The notes below the pieces were generated by a model. That model had not been told where the DNA came from. It made no database searches and saw only the letters and a list, made by a program, of their open reading frames with translations. Below are positions 1 through 6,741 of a stretch of 6,892 nucleotides of DNA, piece after piece (positions within the stretch are counted from its first letter, which is position 1; the number at the start of each line of letters is the position of its first letter). The DNA lies in contig CALEZE010000066.1 in assembly GCA_937928235.1 (NCBI GenBank), positions 1 to 6,892 of the forward strand, read 5' to 3'. The position numbers were made by a program, and so were the translations under genes. The DNA is from an uncultured bacterium. GTDB taxonomy: Bacteria; Patescibacteriota; Microgenomatia; UBA8517.

Positions 1-1169
1 TACCCGGTGCCTTGCCTTTTGCAAATGAAGAGGCAATAAACAGAACCTTGATGCTTGGTGTGGCCATGGGTTGCAAGATAAATACCCACTCTAAGTTTGA
101 TAGAAAACACTATTTTTATCCTGACCTGCCGAAAGCCTACCAGGTGAGTCAATATGACCAACCGCTGTGTAAAGAGGGAGAGTTTATGGGTGTCAACATC
201 AGGCGGGTACACTTGGAAGAAGATACCGGGAAACTTGTTCACCAGGTTGTGGACGGAAAAAAAGTGAGCTTGGTAGATTTTAACAGAAGTGGTGTTCCAC
301 TCGTTGAAATGGTAACGGAGCCAGACTTTACTAAGGTAGACGAAGTAGTAGATTTCCTAAGAGAGGTTCAACTTACCGTTCGCTATTTAGGCATTTCAAA
401 TGCCGACATGGAAAAAGGAAGCATGAGACTAGAAGCTAATATTTCTGTGTACGAGGGAAAGGACCTCCCCAAGTACAAAGTCGAACTTAAAAACTTAAAC
501 TCCTTCAAATTTTTGGAGAAGGCATTAAAAGCCGAAATAAAAAGGCAAGAGGAAGCACTTGAAAAGGGCGAAAAGATAATCCAAGAAACTAGAGGTTACA
601 ACGAGGGTAGTGGAAAGACATTTTCCCAGCGCTCAAAGGAAGAAGCACAAGATTACAGGTATTTTCCAGAACCCGATTTACCCACCCTTGAAATTGACGA
701 AGCTCAAATTTCAGATGTAAAAAAGGCCATGTCGGTTCTGCCCAATGAAATGAGAAAAAAACTAAGCGACAAGGGTTTACAAGAGAATTACTTGGAAATA
801 TTGGTACAAGACAAATCTCGAGCAGGGTACTTTTTGAAGGCGTCAGAATTGGCAGAGGAACATGAGATTGAGGTAAAGACTGTGGCGGATGCAATGGTTA
901 ATACCAAACTAGACGAGGAATACCAAGAGCCAGCAGGATTGGTGAAAAAACTTTTGGAGGTTACTAAAAAAGATTTCGCAAACGAAACGGAAACAGTAAA
1001 TGCAGTGAAAGCGGTTTTGGAGAAAGAAGAAAAGGCAGTTGCTGATTACAAAGCTGGAAAGAAAGAAGTGATAGGATATTTAATTGGTATGGTACAGAAG
1101 GACCTAAAAGGAAAAGGAGAGGTAGAAACAGTGAGAACTCAACTTGAAAAGCAATTGGATGACAGATAA
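1..1169 (+). CDS. gatB: Aspartyl/glutamyl-tRNA(Asn/Gln) amidotransferase subunit B, 5'-truncated by the window edge
   Basis: GatB is the tRNA-binding, kinase-like subunit of the cytoplasmic GatCAB complex. The complex converts misacylated Glu-tRNA(Gln) or Asp-tRNA(Asn) to the amidated form using ammonia from GatA. The reading frame is open from the first full codon at position 3 (PGALPFANEE), so the true start lies upstream. About 388 residues are visible. The family is usually about 475-480 aa, so roughly 85-90 N-terminal residues are missing. Family motifs seen in order are YFYPDLPKAYQVSQYD (from about nt 111), VDFNRSGVPLVEMVTEPD, GSMRLEANISV, VELKNLNSF, and the ETRGYNEGSGKTF to DYRYFPEPDLP block (about nt 585-683). 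A C-terminal YqeY-like helical tail ends with the conserved GYLIGMVQKDLKGKG. The motif usually written RCDANVS reads RLEANIS here. The 3' end overlaps the next gene by 11 nt. gatA and gatC are not in the window. The stop is TAA at 1167-1169. Confidence 0.96.
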   Translation, partial: PGALPFANEEAINRTLMLGVAMGCKINTHSKFDRKHYFYPDLPKAYQVSQYDQPLCKEGEFMGVNIRRVHLEEDTGKLVHQVVDGKKVSLVDFNRSGVPLVEMVTEPDFTKVDEVVDFLREVQLTVRYLGISNADMEKGSMRLEANISVYEGKDLPKYKVELKNLNSFKFLEKALKAEIKRQEEALEKGEKIIQETRGYNEGSGKTFSQRSKEEAQDYRYFPEPDLPTLEIDEAQISDVKKAMSVLPNEMRKKLSDKGLQENYLEILVQDKSRAGYFLKASELAEEHEIEVKTVADAMVNTKLDEEYQEPAGLVKKLLEVTKKDFANETETVNAVKAVLEKEEKAVADYKAGKKEVIGYLIGMVQKDLKGKGEVETVRTQLEKQLDDR

Positions 1170-1815
1170 AGAACCAACTGAACAAACAATCGCTGGAGCC
1201 TGGAGGGCCAATAGAGATTTGGGAGACACAAGTGATGGCAGATCCATTCTGGGAAATGACAAAACTGGCTCAGCGATTCTTTCCGAATACGAGAGGGCTC
1301 AGAAGTTAGAATCTGAAAACATTAGAGATCATCTGACGGGTGCCTTCAACCGAAGATATTTAGAGAGCGAGGCTCGTAAATTAGCGGCGAATGAAGACCT
1401 GTTTTCAATTGTTTTTCTGGATATAGACGAGTTTAGAAGATTTAATAATGTTTATGGGCACGACCTAGGGGATGCTGCCCTGAAACACTTAGCAAATGTT
1501 GCCGAGGGAGAAGTCAAAAGTGCTAGACCCACAGGGAAAGAGGATGTTTTTGCAAGATGGGGTGGGGAGGAGTTTATGATTTTGCTCAGAGATGTTTCGG
1601 ATCTAGAAGTTGCAGTAAAAGTAGCCGGGAGAGTCCGCACAGCCGTTGAAAATTCTACTTTCAAAGATAATGACGGGAAAAATCTGATACTGACTGTTTC
1701 TGGGGGAGTTGCTTCCCGAAGAGAAGGCGAGAAGCTAGAGGAGACGATTAAAAGGGCAGACGAGGGTCTTTTGAAAGCAAAAGCATTGGGTAAAAACAGG
1801 ATAGAATCAAACTAA
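1159..1815 (+). CDS. Small soluble GGDEF-domain protein, predicted diguanylate cyclase
   Basis: A predicted cytoplasmic enzyme of 218 aa that would make cyclic di-GMP from two GTP. The GGDEF domain fills residues about 56-215. It starts with DHLTGAFNRR (58-67). FLDIDEF follows, with metal ligand D88, and then N96 and D105 at the guanine-binding positions of the PleD-type fold. The active loop is RWGGEEF (G135, G136, E137, E138, F139). LTVSGGVA and RADEGLLKAKALGKNRI close the domain. All key catalytic residues are present. The RxxD product-inhibition site six residues upstream reads GKED (G126, D129), so the arginine is lost and feedback by c-di-GMP is probably weakened. The first ~55 residues are polar, with no signal peptide, membrane segment or recognisable sensor domain. 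I chose ATG 1159, which overlaps gatB by 11 nt and suggests translational coupling; TTG 1144 in the same frame is a weaker alternative. dnaE begins 1 nt after the TAA stop. The function call is secure at family level; the physiological role is unknown. Confidence 0.92.
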   Translation: MTDKEPTEQTIAGAWRANRDLGDTSDGRSILGNDKTGSAILSEYERAQKLESENIRDHLTGAFNRRYLESEARKLAANEDLFSIVFLDIDEFRRFNNVYGHDLGDAALKHLANVAEGEVKSARPTGKEDVFARWGGEEFMILLRDVSDLEVAVKVAGRVRTAVENSTFKDNDGKNLILTVSGGVASRREGEKLEETIKRADEGLLKAKALGKNRIESN

Positions 1816-1816
1816 A

Positions 1817-4800
1817 ATGGCTGATAAATTTACACACCTACATGTACATACAGAATATTCTCTTCTAGACGGACTTTCCAAAACCGAAGGCCTAGTTAGA
1901 CATGTAAAAGAGCACGGTATGAATTCTGTAGCTATAACGGACCACGGTGTGATGTATGGGGCAATCGAGTTTTACAAAGCAGCCAAAAAGGAAGGTGTGA
2001 AGCCTTTAATTGGGATGGAAGCTTACACAACAGATGTTCCACTAACAGAAAGGCCCGAACGGGGCAAATTTAAAAACTACCACCTTCTACTTTTGGCGAA
2101 AAACGAAGAGGGTTACAGAAACTTAATGAAATTAACCTCAATTGCCCACCTGGATGGTTATTACTACAGACCAAGAGTTGATAGGGAAACTTTGGCCAAA
2201 TATTCCAAGGGTCTGGTTTGTACATCCGCATGTGCACAAGGCGAGGTGGCACAATCACTACTTGGTGAAGGGTACAAAAAGGCAAAAGAGATAGCCGGGT
2301 GGTTCTCTGATGTTTTTGGAAAAGACTATTACTTGGAGGTTCAGAGACACAGATATTCTGAATTTGTTGATTCATTAGATAATGCAGAACTTAGAAGAGA
2401 AGTTTCCCAGATGGCAGAGAACGAAAAAACAATCAATAACGGTGTGGTGAAGCTTAGCCGAGACTTAGGAATTCCCTTGGTTGCAACCAATGACGCCCAC
2501 TATATCAAGAAAGAAGACGCGACGGCACAGGATACGCTTGTTTGTATTGCCACAGGCAAGAATGTCTCAGATATTAAAAGGCTGAGGTTTATCGATACAC
2601 CTTCGTACTATGTTGCGCCACCTGAGGAAATGAAGGAGCTTTTTCAAGACATCCCTGATGCTATTGAAAATACTGTAAAGATTGCAGAGAAGTGTGACTT
2701 GGAAATTTCCACGCTGGGCAAATGGTACTTTCCAGACTTGGATTTAACAAAGGGCCAGGACGATGGAGAGTACTTGAGGCGGTTGGTTAATGAGAGATTG
2801 CCCGAAAAGGTAGAAAAAGTGACAAAGGAAGTCAAAGACAGACTTGAACAGGAACTTGAAATAATCGTTAAAAAAGGTTTTGCACCATACTTTTTAGTAG
2901 TTATGGACATTGTTAATTGGGCAAACGAGAGGGGAATTGTAACAAATACCAGAGGGTCCGCAGCAGGTTCGCTTGTTTCTTTTGTTCTAGGAATAACCAC
3001 TGTAAATCCTCTGACCTACTACTTGCCGTTCGAGAGGTTTTTGAACCCATTTAGGCCACTTCCTCCTGATATCGATTTGGATGTTGCTGACGACAGGAGA
3101 GAGGAAATGCTTGAGTATATTTCTGAAAAGTATGGCAAGGACAAGGTTGCACAAATTTGCACATTCGGACGGATGCTTTCGAGGGCGGCCGTTAGAGATG
3201 TCGCGCGGGTGCTGGGCTACGATTATGCGACAGGCGACAGAGTTGCAAAGCTTATCCCTCCTCCCAAACAAGGGTTTCCCATAGACATACCAAAAGCCCT
3301 TAAAGAGACAAGGGACTTAAAAGAGCTTTATGATTCAGACCAGGATGCAAAGAGAATATTGGACTTAGCTGAGCAACTAGAAGGTAGTGCGAGACATGTT
3401 TCTGTGCATGCAGCCGCTGTTGTTATATCTCCAACTGAACTTGAAGACTTTACTCCACTTCAAAGAGAGCCTTCGGGAGAAAAAGTAATTACCCAATACG
3501 AAATGCACGCCGCCGAAGATGTAGGGCTTATTAAATACGATATTTTGGGAATAAGAAACCTTTCTATTCTTGGATCATCAGTTGACTTAGTTGCTAAAAC
3601 CAAAGGAAACGAAATAAATATCCAAGAGATTCCTCTGGACGACAAAAGAACTTTTGAAATGCTAGGTAAGGGGGATACCATGGGAGTTTTTCAACTTAGT
3701 GGTTCGGGGATGACAAGGTATCTTAAAGATCTAAAACCAGAAAGGATTGAAGACCTTATGGCCATGGTTGCTCTTTACAGACCCGGACCAATGCAGGTGA
3801 TCCCGGAATACATAAAAAGAAAAAGGAATCCAAAACTTGTTAAATACCCTGACCCCAGGATGAAGAAATTCTTGGAAAGCTCTTATGGGCTTCTAGTTTA
3901 CCAGGACGACCTTTTGTTTTCCGCACTCGAACTTGCGGGTTATACATGGGAAGAAGCCGACAAATTTAGGAAAGCGGTTGGTAAAAAGATACCTGCTGAA
4001 ATGAGAGCACAGAAGGAGAAGTTTGTAAGCGGAATTGTGGAAAATGGACAAACTAAGGAGTTTGCCGAGATGCTTTGGGATTTGTTTGAACCTTTTCAGG
4101 CGTACGGTTTTAACAAAGCGCATGCGGCCAGTTACGGAATGGTTGCTTATCAGACGGCCTATATGAAGGCGAATCACCCCGTCGAGTACATGACTGCTCT
4201 TTTGACAGCCGAGTCTGGCAATAACGACAAAATTTCAGAAGCTATAGCAGAATGTAGGCGAATGAAGATAAAGGTGTTACCCCCTGACATCAATGAAAGC
4301 CAGGATAATTTTACTGTAATTCAAGATAAAGATTCTCTCGGAGGGCAAGCTATTAGGTTTGGGCTTAACGCCATCAAAAATGTGGGCGCTGCTGCGGTGG
4401 AAGCTATTTTTGCAGCTAGAGATGAAGGTAATTTCGCTTCATTTGCAGATTTTCTTTCTCGCGTTGATTCAAGAAAAGTGAACAAAAAGGTTGTGGAAAG
4501 CCTTATTAAGGTGGGTGCTTTAGAGGCTTTTGGAAAGAGGGCACAGCTTTTGGCGGTTCTTGATGAAGTAAGAAGTAAAGTTACAAAACCAGCTGGCACA
4601 AAAGGACAACAAGGGCTTTTTGGAGGTGAAGACTTGGAAAAGACCAAGTCCGCTACCGGCACTTTGCCTGTCGTTGATGTGGATGATTTTTCTGAAGATG
4701 AGCTTCAGAGCCTGGAGAGGCAGCTACTTGGGTTTTCATTGTCAGCAAGACCCATTGAGGAGCTAATTGCACCATTTCTACATAAAACCACTCACAGGAT

Positions 4801-5326
4801 TTCAGAAATCAGCAACAGCGAGGAGGATAGGGTGGCTGAAGAAGTTAGTATTGCCGGGGTGGTAACTGAAGTGAGAACTGTCGTAACAAAAAGGAGCGGG
4901 CAGGAGATGGCATTTGTAAAAATCGAGGATGGAACTGGTGCGATTAATGTGGTTGTTTTTCCAAGCACCTATAAGGAAACAAGGGGAACCTGGGTAGATA
5001 ACAGGGCAGTCTTAATCAAAGGGAAAGTAGACAATAGGGACGATGAGCTTTCCCTCCTAGCAAATACAATATCTACAAAGGAAAACATGGAAGGTACAAC
5101 GGAGGGTTCAGGAGACGAAGTGTTTATCAAAATACCCAAACATGTGGGAACGGATGAACTTAGAAGGCTTAAGGACTTGCTTCTAGGCAATCCAGGGAAC
5201 CAGAAAGCAACCCTTATTTTTGAAAAGCAAAACAACAAAAGATACAAACTTTCCCAGGGTATTGCCTGGGACAGGAATCTAGCAGCGCAGATAGCGGATG
5301 TTCTAGAGGGAAAAGAGCTTTCTTAG
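1817..5326 (+). CDS. dnaE: DNA polymerase III subunit alpha (DnaE1-type replicative polymerase with PHP domain)
   Basis: The catalytic subunit of the replicase, 1169 aa, complete and of normal family length, with no intein. The PHP domain (about 5-280) keeps all nine metal ligands of the active PHP exonuclease set: H9, H11, D18, H43, E68, H89, C139, D226, H228. The palm carries the polymerase aspartates D420 and D422 (PPDIDLDV) and D575 (GLIKYDILG). RGSAAGSL (379-386) is the conserved glycine-rich palm loop. The fingers contain GVFQLSGSGM, ALYRPGPM, YGLLVYQDD (690-698), ADKFRKAVGKK and YGFNKAHAASYG. A helix-hairpin-helix region (about 845-910) precedes QQGLF (931-935), a good match to the internal sliding-clamp-binding motif QLxLF. 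An OB fold (about 1010-1090) and a small C-terminal domain (about 1100-1165) follow. The ATG lies 1 nt after the upstream stop and has no Shine-Dalgarno sequence, so translation is probably coupled. The stop is TAG. Confidence 0.98.
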   Translation: MADKFTHLHVHTEYSLLDGLSKTEGLVRHVKEHGMNSVAITDHGVMYGAIEFYKAAKKEGVKPLIGMEAYTTDVPLTERPERGKFKNYHLLLLAKNEEGYRNLMKLTSIAHLDGYYYRPRVDRETLAKYSKGLVCTSACAQGEVAQSLLGEGYKKAKEIAGWFSDVFGKDYYLEVQRHRYSEFVDSLDNAELRREVSQMAENEKTINNGVVKLSRDLGIPLVATNDAHYIKKEDATAQDTLVCIATGKNVSDIKRLRFIDTPSYYVAPPEEMKELFQDIPDAIENTVKIAEKCDLEISTLGKWYFPDLDLTKGQDDGEYLRRLVNERLPEKVEKVTKEVKDRLEQELEIIVKKGFAPYFLVVMDIVNWANERGIVTNTRGSAAGSLVSFVLGITTVNPLTYYLPFERFLNPFRPLPPDIDLDVADDRREEMLEYISEKYGKDKVAQICTFGRMLSRAAVRDVARVLGYDYATGDRVAKLIPPPKQGFPIDIPKALKETRDLKELYDSDQDAKRILDLAEQLEGSARHVSVHAAAVVISPTELEDFTPLQREPSGEKVITQYEMHAAEDVGLIKYDILGIRNLSILGSSVDLVAKTKGNEINIQEIPLDDKRTFEMLGKGDTMGVFQLSGSGMTRYLKDLKPERIEDLMAMVALYRPGPMQVIPEYIKRKRNPKLVKYPDPRMKKFLESSYGLLVYQDDLLFSALELAGYTWEEADKFRKAVGKKIPAEMRAQKEKFVSGIVENGQTKEFAEMLWDLFEPFQAYGFNKAHAASYGMVAYQTAYMKANHPVEYMTALLTAESGNNDKISEAIAECRRMKIKVLPPDINESQDNFTVIQDKDSLGGQAIRFGLNAIKNVGAAAVEAIFAARDEGNFASFADFLSRVDSRKVNKKVVESLIKVGALEAFGKRAQLLAVLDEVRSKVTKPAGTKGQQGLFGGEDLEKTKSATGTLPVVDVDDFSEDELQSLERQLLGFSLSARPIEELIAPFLHKTTHRISEISNSEEDRVAEEVSIAGVVTEVRTVVTKRSGQEMAFVKIEDGTGAINVVVFPSTYKETRGTWVDNRAVLIKGKVDNRDDELSLLANTISTKENMEGTTEGSGDEVFIKIPKHVGTDELRRLKDLLLGNPGNQKATLIFEKQNNKRYKLSQGIAWDRNLAAQIADVLEGKELS
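4607..4621 (+). other. Predicted beta-clamp-binding pentapeptide within DnaE
   Basis: These codons encode QQGLF, residues 931-935 of DnaE. They sit just after the helix-hairpin-helix region and before the ELQSLERQLLGF segment. The position matches the internal clamp-binding peptide of other DnaE proteins (about 920-924 in E. coli), and the residues fit the QLxLF consensus at four of its five positions. It would dock the polymerase to the DnaN sliding clamp. This assignment rests on motif and position alone. Confidence 0.75.
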
Positions 5327-5328
5327 CC

Positions 5329-5357
5329 TGGAATTTTATTTATTCCTGATATACAAT
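5329..5357 (+). promoter_or_regulatory. Possible sigma70-type promoter for rplS, with the start site near the ATG
   Basis: The 41-nt gap between dnaE and rplS contains TACAAT at 5352-5357, matching the -10 consensus TATAAT at five of six bases. With a 17-nt spacer the -35 would be TGGAAT at 5329-5334, which matches TTGACA at only three positions. Transcription would begin near 5364, only a few bases before the ATG at 5368. No Shine-Dalgarno sequence is present, so a leaderless or almost leaderless mRNA would be produced. The -10 is reasonable; the -35 is weak, and read-through from dnaE is equally possible. Confidence 0.35.
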
Positions 5358-5367
5358 ACTACTCGAC

Positions 5368-5763
5368 ATGGCATTATTCGCTAAACATAAAGATACCAAA
5401 TTTGGCGTTGGAGACACCGTCCGTGTTCTTCAAAAGATCAAAGAGGGCGACAAGGAAAGAACTCAAGCATTTGAGGGTATGGTTATTGGAATAAAAGGCA
5501 GGGAGGAAAACAAATCCTTTACGGTTAGAAGGATTGGCGCACAGCAAATTGGAGTAGAAAGAATCTTTCCTCTTGAAGTCCCCACCATTGAAAAGGTTGA
5601 AGTAGTTAGGAAAGGCACAAAGGGCGTAAGGCGTGCTAAGCTTTACTATACAAGGGAAAAATCAAGAAGAAATGTCGAGGAAATCTATTCCAGAACTGCA
5701 AGAAAAGATGCTTCCGCTGCAAAGAAAAAAGTCTCCAAAGGCAAAGCAACGTCCAAAAAGTAA
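5368..5763 (+). CDS. rplS: 50S ribosomal protein L19 (bL19) with a basic C-terminal tail
   Basis: A structural protein of the large ribosomal subunit, near the 30S-50S interface, 131 aa. Family motifs are clear: FGVGDTVRV (12-20), IKEGDKERTQAFEGMVI (24-40), FTVRRIGAQQIGVERIFPLE (51-70), VEVVRKG and VRRAKLYYTRE (88-97). ATG 5368 is the only possible start because an in-frame TGA lies at 5347-5349. This leaves just 13 residues before VGDTV, whereas many L19 proteins have a longer N-terminal lead. After about residue 110 the protein continues with a Lys/Ala/Ser-rich tail (KDASAAKKKVSKGKATSKK) beyond the usual family end. That tail is encoded by the same DNA as the start of the next gene. The gene follows dnaE after 41 nt and has no Shine-Dalgarno sequence. 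Confidence 0.97.
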   Translation: MALFAKHKDTKFGVGDTVRVLQKIKEGDKERTQAFEGMVIGIKGREENKSFTVRRIGAQQIGVERIFPLEVPTIEKVEVVRKGTKGVRRAKLYYTREKSRRNVEEIYSRTARKDASAAKKKVSKGKATSKK

Positions 5764-6103
5764 CACTAGTTCTGGTCACATTGGAGAAGTTTATGCCTCT
5801 AAACTTCTTGAAAGTAAAGGCTACGAAGTAATTACCCGTAATTTTAGAAGCAAGTTTGGGGAACTAGACTTGGTTTGCCTGGATAAAGATACTTTGGTCT
5901 TTGTTGAAGTAAAGACTAGGTGGTCTAATAAGTTTGGTAAACCCGAAGAAGCTGTGACTCCGAAAAAACTTTCAAATATCGCAAGAGCGGGCGAATACTT
6001 TTGGTTACTCCACCCCACCCTACCTAAAAAATTTAGAATAGATGTTGTGGCGCTAGAAGTAAGAGGTGGAAAGGTGGTCTCAGAAAAAATAATCAATGTA
6101 TAA
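5708..6103 (+). CDS. yraN: YraN/UPF0102-family protein, predicted PD-(D/E)XK-type nuclease fold
   Basis: A small protein of a widespread, poorly characterised family with a Holliday-junction-resolvase-like endonuclease fold. Its role in the cell is not established. From ATG 5708 it is 131 aa, close to the family's usual ~120. The family core is intact: GHIGEVYASKLLESKGYEV, then RNFRSKFGELDLV with the acidic residues of GELD, then LVFVEVKTR with the E-V-K catalytic signature. FGKPEEAVTPKK and FRIDVVAL follow. The frame is also open upstream with starts at ATG 5672 and GTG 5633. I prefer 5708 because it gives the most usual length and the shortest overlap (56 nt with rplS); ATG 5672 would give 143 aa and a 92-nt overlap. 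The first ~18 residues are Lys/Arg-rich. In many bacteria this gene also lies just downstream of rplS, often with rnhB between them, which fits the context. It overlaps the next gene by 8 nt. Confidence 0.88.
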   Translation: MLPLQRKKSPKAKQRPKSNTSSGHIGEVYASKLLESKGYEVITRNFRSKFGELDLVCLDKDTLVFVEVKTRWSNKFGKPEEAVTPKKLSNIARAGEYFWLLHPTLPKKFRIDVVALEVRGGKVVSEKIINV

Positions 6104-6728
6104 AGTAGAAAGGCTAGAGGTTGGTCAATTAAAAGCAAATTGCTATATCGTTGCCAACAACGAACAGGCAGTTGTTGTAGACCCCGGCGATGACGCTGAA
6201 TACATCATAAACAAGATTAGGGATCTTGATGTTTCTCCGGTTGCAACTGTTGCTACTCACGGGCATTTTGACCATGTGATGGCAGCTGCTGAGGTGAAGC
6301 TTGCCTACAATATACCTTTTATCGCAAGTAGAGACGATGTTTTTTTGCTCGAACGGGTCCCAGAAACTGCTAAGCACTTTTTAAAAATTGAAGCGCCACC
6401 GGCCCCGGCACCCGATTTTGAGGTTAAAGAAGGGTCAGACATCTCCTTTGAGAATATAGAGTTTGAGATACTCGCTATCTCAGGGCATTCTCCGGGAAGT
6501 GTTGCTTACTACAACAAGAAAGAAGCCATAGTCTTTTCAGGAGACCTTGTTTTTGCAGATGGCCTGGTGGGAAGAACGGACTTAAGTTACTCAAACAAAG
6601 AGGAGCTTAAAAGATCCATCATCAAGCTTTTGCAGCTACCAGGAAAGACTATTGTTTATCCCGGACACGGTGAGAGAACCACTATTAATGAGCTGAAGAC
6701 AATTTTTGACAAGCAACTGGGTGGTTGA
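6096..6728 (+). CDS. Metallo-beta-lactamase-fold hydrolase (glyoxalase II/YcbL-like)
   Basis: A 210-aa, probably cytoplasmic metal-dependent hydrolase. The full metal-site set of the glyoxalase II branch is visible: THGHFDH (H55, H57, D59, H60), SGHSPGS (H131), FSGDLVF (D150) and YPGHGE (H191). The opening LKANCYIVANNEQAVVVDPGD is typical of the fold's first beta strands. The protein ends soon after the last histidine and lacks the C-terminal substrate-binding domain of true hydroxyacylglutathione hydrolase (GloB, about 250 aa). It is therefore best called YcbL-like, with an unknown thioester or related substrate. There is no signal peptide, which argues against a secreted antibiotic lactamase. 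ATG 6096 overlaps yraN by 8 nt, so translation is probably coupled. The gene ends in tandem stops TGA TAA (6726-6731), and sod begins 13 nt after the TGA. Confidence 0.93.
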   Translation: MYKVERLEVGQLKANCYIVANNEQAVVVDPGDDAEYIINKIRDLDVSPVATVATHGHFDHVMAAAEVKLAYNIPFIASRDDVFLLERVPETAKHFLKIEAPPAPAPDFEVKEGSDISFENIEFEILAISGHSPGSVAYYNKKEAIVFSGDLVFADGLVGRTDLSYSNKEELKRSIIKLLQLPGKTIVYPGHGERTTINELKTIFDKQLGG

Positions 6729-6741
6729 TAATCTTAGAGTG

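Noticed and set aside
589..894. Minus-strand open frames opposite gatB, and similar ones opposite dnaE and the MBL gene.
   Set aside because: Their translations show no family motifs and have unlikely composition. Each lies fully within a strongly supported + strand gene, so they are shadows.
3081..3284. A 67-codon + strand open frame inside dnaE.
   Set aside because: It lies wholly within the palm and thumb coding region of dnaE in another frame and shows no recognisable motif.
5330..5346. A 5-bp inverted repeat (GGAAT, 7-nt loop, ATTCC) just after the dnaE stop, as a possible terminator.
   Set aside because: The stem is short and AT-containing and no T tract follows it. It overlaps the proposed promoter, and a chance match is likely.
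5633..5707. The longer YraN start at GTG 5633 giving 156 aa.
   Set aside because: It would overlap the conserved L19 core motif VRRAKLYY and add residues without family resemblance. ATG 5708 gives a more usual length, with ATG 5672 as the second choice.
6726..6731. Tandem TGA TAA at the end of the MBL gene, as a hint of recoded UGA (Gly) with TAA as the true stop.
   Set aside because: No other gene needs UGA readthrough, and a 1169-codon dnaE has no in-frame UGA. With recoding, internal UGA codons would be expected. Code 11 fits everything.
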